Assembly (NCBI GenBank): GCA_964030785.1
Contig: OZ034967.1
Coordinates: 58,921,665 to 58,985,664 of the forward strand
Length of the DNA stretch: 64,000 bases
From: Siderastrea siderea
Lineage: Eukaryota > Cnidaria > Anthozoa > Scleractinia > Rhizangiidae
Direction of reading: 5' to 3'
Part shown: piece by piece, positions 37,132 to 64,000 of the stretch
How the letters are laid out: the number at the start of each line of letters is the position of its first letter
How positions within the stretch are numbered: position 1 is the stretch's first letter
Notes under the pieces: model-generated
What the model was told of the DNA's origin: nothing
What the model saw: only the letters and a program-made list of their open reading frames with translations
Database searches by the model: none
Position numbers and translations under genes: made by a program

Positions 37132-38055
37132 CGCCAATCCTGGAAAACGTTGCAAATGTGCAGTTTGCCCTACCACGCAGGATGGAAACAAGGAAACAGA
37201 TGGTTCCTAACGACAAACTAAGTTAGTCCGTGGATAGACAGAAGCCCTAGATGTAGCCATTAAAAAGGAACCTTAGTTTGTTGTCAAGATGATTTATTAT
37301 CTAAATTACGCGATTATTACACCATGGATATTTTTATAAAAGAAGTGAAAAACGTATGTCGTACCTAAGGCAGCGCATTCGTGATTTGGCTTGCGAATAA
37401 GAGAGTGACTCGAAGCCTCGTGCACAACTCTACTCTACTCGCGAGTCCCTTCAAAATCCCGCGTGTTTTCCACGAGTGTGTGATGCCGGGCACACGCGCG
37501 CTGTCAGATACGTGGACTACGCGCAGTCCCTCCTGCCCAGGGAAAGTCAGGATAAAAAAACGCGCGAACTCACGCAAAAGGAAAAGTGACGCACGTGGTC
37601 ATACGCGCGTTGTTTCCACGCGGCAGTCGACTTTCGCGCGCGTTCGCATGGCAACTACCGTATCCCTAATCAGAACAAGGGACTGCTCGTAGTCTATCGG
37701 TCACGAAGATAAATAATAAATAAGAAATGAGCTAAATTTGTTTAATGTATGAAATCGAATGAAAACACGTACTCAAAAAGCCCTTGTACAATTAAAAAAG
37801 TTTAAATATCCTAAATATCCTATACACCAGCCATGGGTAGTCCAGGGTCACAGTCCTCTGTCAGCACATCTAAAGCACGGGTCGACCTCTAACATGTTGT
37901 TTACTTTGATCTACTAACGTTGTAGATTGAGCGGACTTGAGACTGGGAATATTCCGAATTACCGCTCTGTCTGTCGTATGTAGTTCTGGCGAACAATTTT
38001 TCGATGGAACGCACACGAACAATTTGATAGAAACATGGCAAGAAATAGTCGAATT

Positions 38056-63212
<25,157 letters not shown>

Positions 63213-63299
63213 AACCGTTAAAATAATGAACTAATTTGCCACAGAGAAATGTTTCCCTATCCTTTGAATAGCTCTCAGCCTTCAGGTAGATGGAGGCGA

Positions 63300-63420
63300 C
63301 ACAACTTTTTAGAAGCAGAGTTTGATATACGTATCGTACTGCGTATCGCAGTCGATGGCCGCCATCTTGGATCCATGCATTCCAATCTTTGTGTTTACCG
63401 ATGCAAGATGGCGGCAGCTG
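63300..63420. promoter_or_regulatory. Scm-like 5' end with two opposed YY1/TISU-type motifs and a uORF
   Basis: AAGATGGCGGC occurs on the minus strand with its ATG at 63363-63365, and again on the plus strand at 63405-63415. This word fits both YY1 sites and TISU (translation initiator of short 5' UTRs). The minus-strand ATG opens an 18-codon uORF ending at 63309, upstream of the Scm-like start at 63212, so it may regulate translation. Opposed copies suggest bidirectional initiation. Confidence 0.5.
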
Positions 63421-64000
63421 CCAGGATTTCCTGAAAAAGTTTTGCACTCGAGCTTTGCGCTCATGTATTCAATCTTTGCAAATCATTACAGATTCATAAA
63501 TCCAGCATTTCAATAGAGGCAAAATCATGTTTATACGTACATGTGTTTATTCTCATATCCTTTCAAATATTGATTTAAAAAAGGTCAAAAAACGGGTAAT
63601 AAAGTGAAAGTCGTTTTAGTTGCAGACCTTTCAGTACACTTTGAAACATTCATTATGAATGTATTTCAATTAACTACAGGGTACTGTGAAAATAAATTTT
63701 CACAAACCATATCTACGCTAAGTAGGATGTATTTGAATGGGCAACCAAGCAGTCATCAGGGCAACCAAATTCAGGGGTTTGGTTGCCCGGCATTTGGCAT
63801 ATGGACAACCTGAAATTTTTTTTTAATTTTGAGCACTGCTACGGTCTGTGCAAATGACCTCCCAAATGGGAAATTCCCTTTCGAGATTAGCACGCACCAT
63901 TTGCACAGTGCACTCTAATTTATGGAGAGAGTCTGGAACTAGTTTGACTATTGGCACAGGGCCTGGGACCGGTAGAAAAAGGCACATGGAACACAATTTT
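63421..64000. other. Right-edge intergenic sequence
   Basis: AT-rich sequence upstream of the Scm-like gene. It has an imperfect run of GGGCAACCAA-type words at 63738-63790. No gene was recognised. Confidence 0.5.

Larger units (their letters stand above)
31851..38055. other. Intergenic region between sestrin 5' end and Scm-like 3' end
   Basis: Positions 31851-33150 are AT-rich with no recognised feature. A 9-bp perfect hairpin (GGGGACTCC...GGAGTCCCC) lies near 33162-33201. MITEs or fold-backs occupy 33588-33816, 34005-34222, 34679-35197 (hAT-like) and about 36884-37131. A possible first exon is at 36205-36339. Positions 37140-38055 hold CpG-rich and AT-rich sequence without recognised genes. 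Confidence 0.55.

Noticed and set aside
36881..37216. Overlapping Cys-rich frames on both strands
   Set aside because: They coincide with the fold-back element 36884-37131 and have no family match.

Overview
The window is animal nuclear DNA: AT-rich, with large GT-AG introns, small exons, dense short non-autonomous transposons and tRNA-derived SINEs. Protein content and repeat style suggest a cnidarian, most likely a stony coral or other anthozoan; this is inference from gene families and repeats, not a database match.

Five conserved gene models are supported, all on the minus strand. (1) Positions 101-8294 hold the 5' half of a class VI unconventional myosin (ten exons, ATP-binding part of the motor), running off the left edge. 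(2) Positions 11447-16004 hold a complete two-exon amidase of the fatty-acid amide hydrolase 2 type. (3) Positions 21676-31850 hold a complete eleven-exon sestrin. (4) Positions 38056-63212 hold a complete seventeen-exon Polycomb-group Scm-like gene: an N-terminal segment resembling sine-oculis-binding protein (SOBP), an FCS-type zinc finger, two MBT repeats, a SLED domain and a C-terminal SAM domain. (5) Inside an intron of gene 4, positions 57473-58555 form a large cysteine-rich exon with three copies of a CxxC...CxxC module; it joins in frame to the first Scm-like exons and may be an alternative last exon. Splice phases were checked junction by junction and agree for all complete models.

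Small candidates are a 57-residue two-exon reading frame divergent from the myosin promoter (8529-8772) and a possible orphan first exon (36205-36339).

The rest is mobile-element debris: a palindromic Mutator-like element just downstream of the sestrin stop with a perfect 9-bp target duplication, a hAT-like MITE with a perfect 8-bp duplication, piggyBac-like TTAA MITEs, a MITE with internal 21-bp repeats, several fold-back elements, a Penelope-like fragment with head-to-head 98-bp arms and hammerhead-like motifs, a LINE reverse-transcriptase remnant nested in a DNA element, and at least four kinds of tRNA-derived SINE, one carrying an almost intact tRNA-Thr-like head. The genes do not form a pathway; they share only orientation and neighbourhood.
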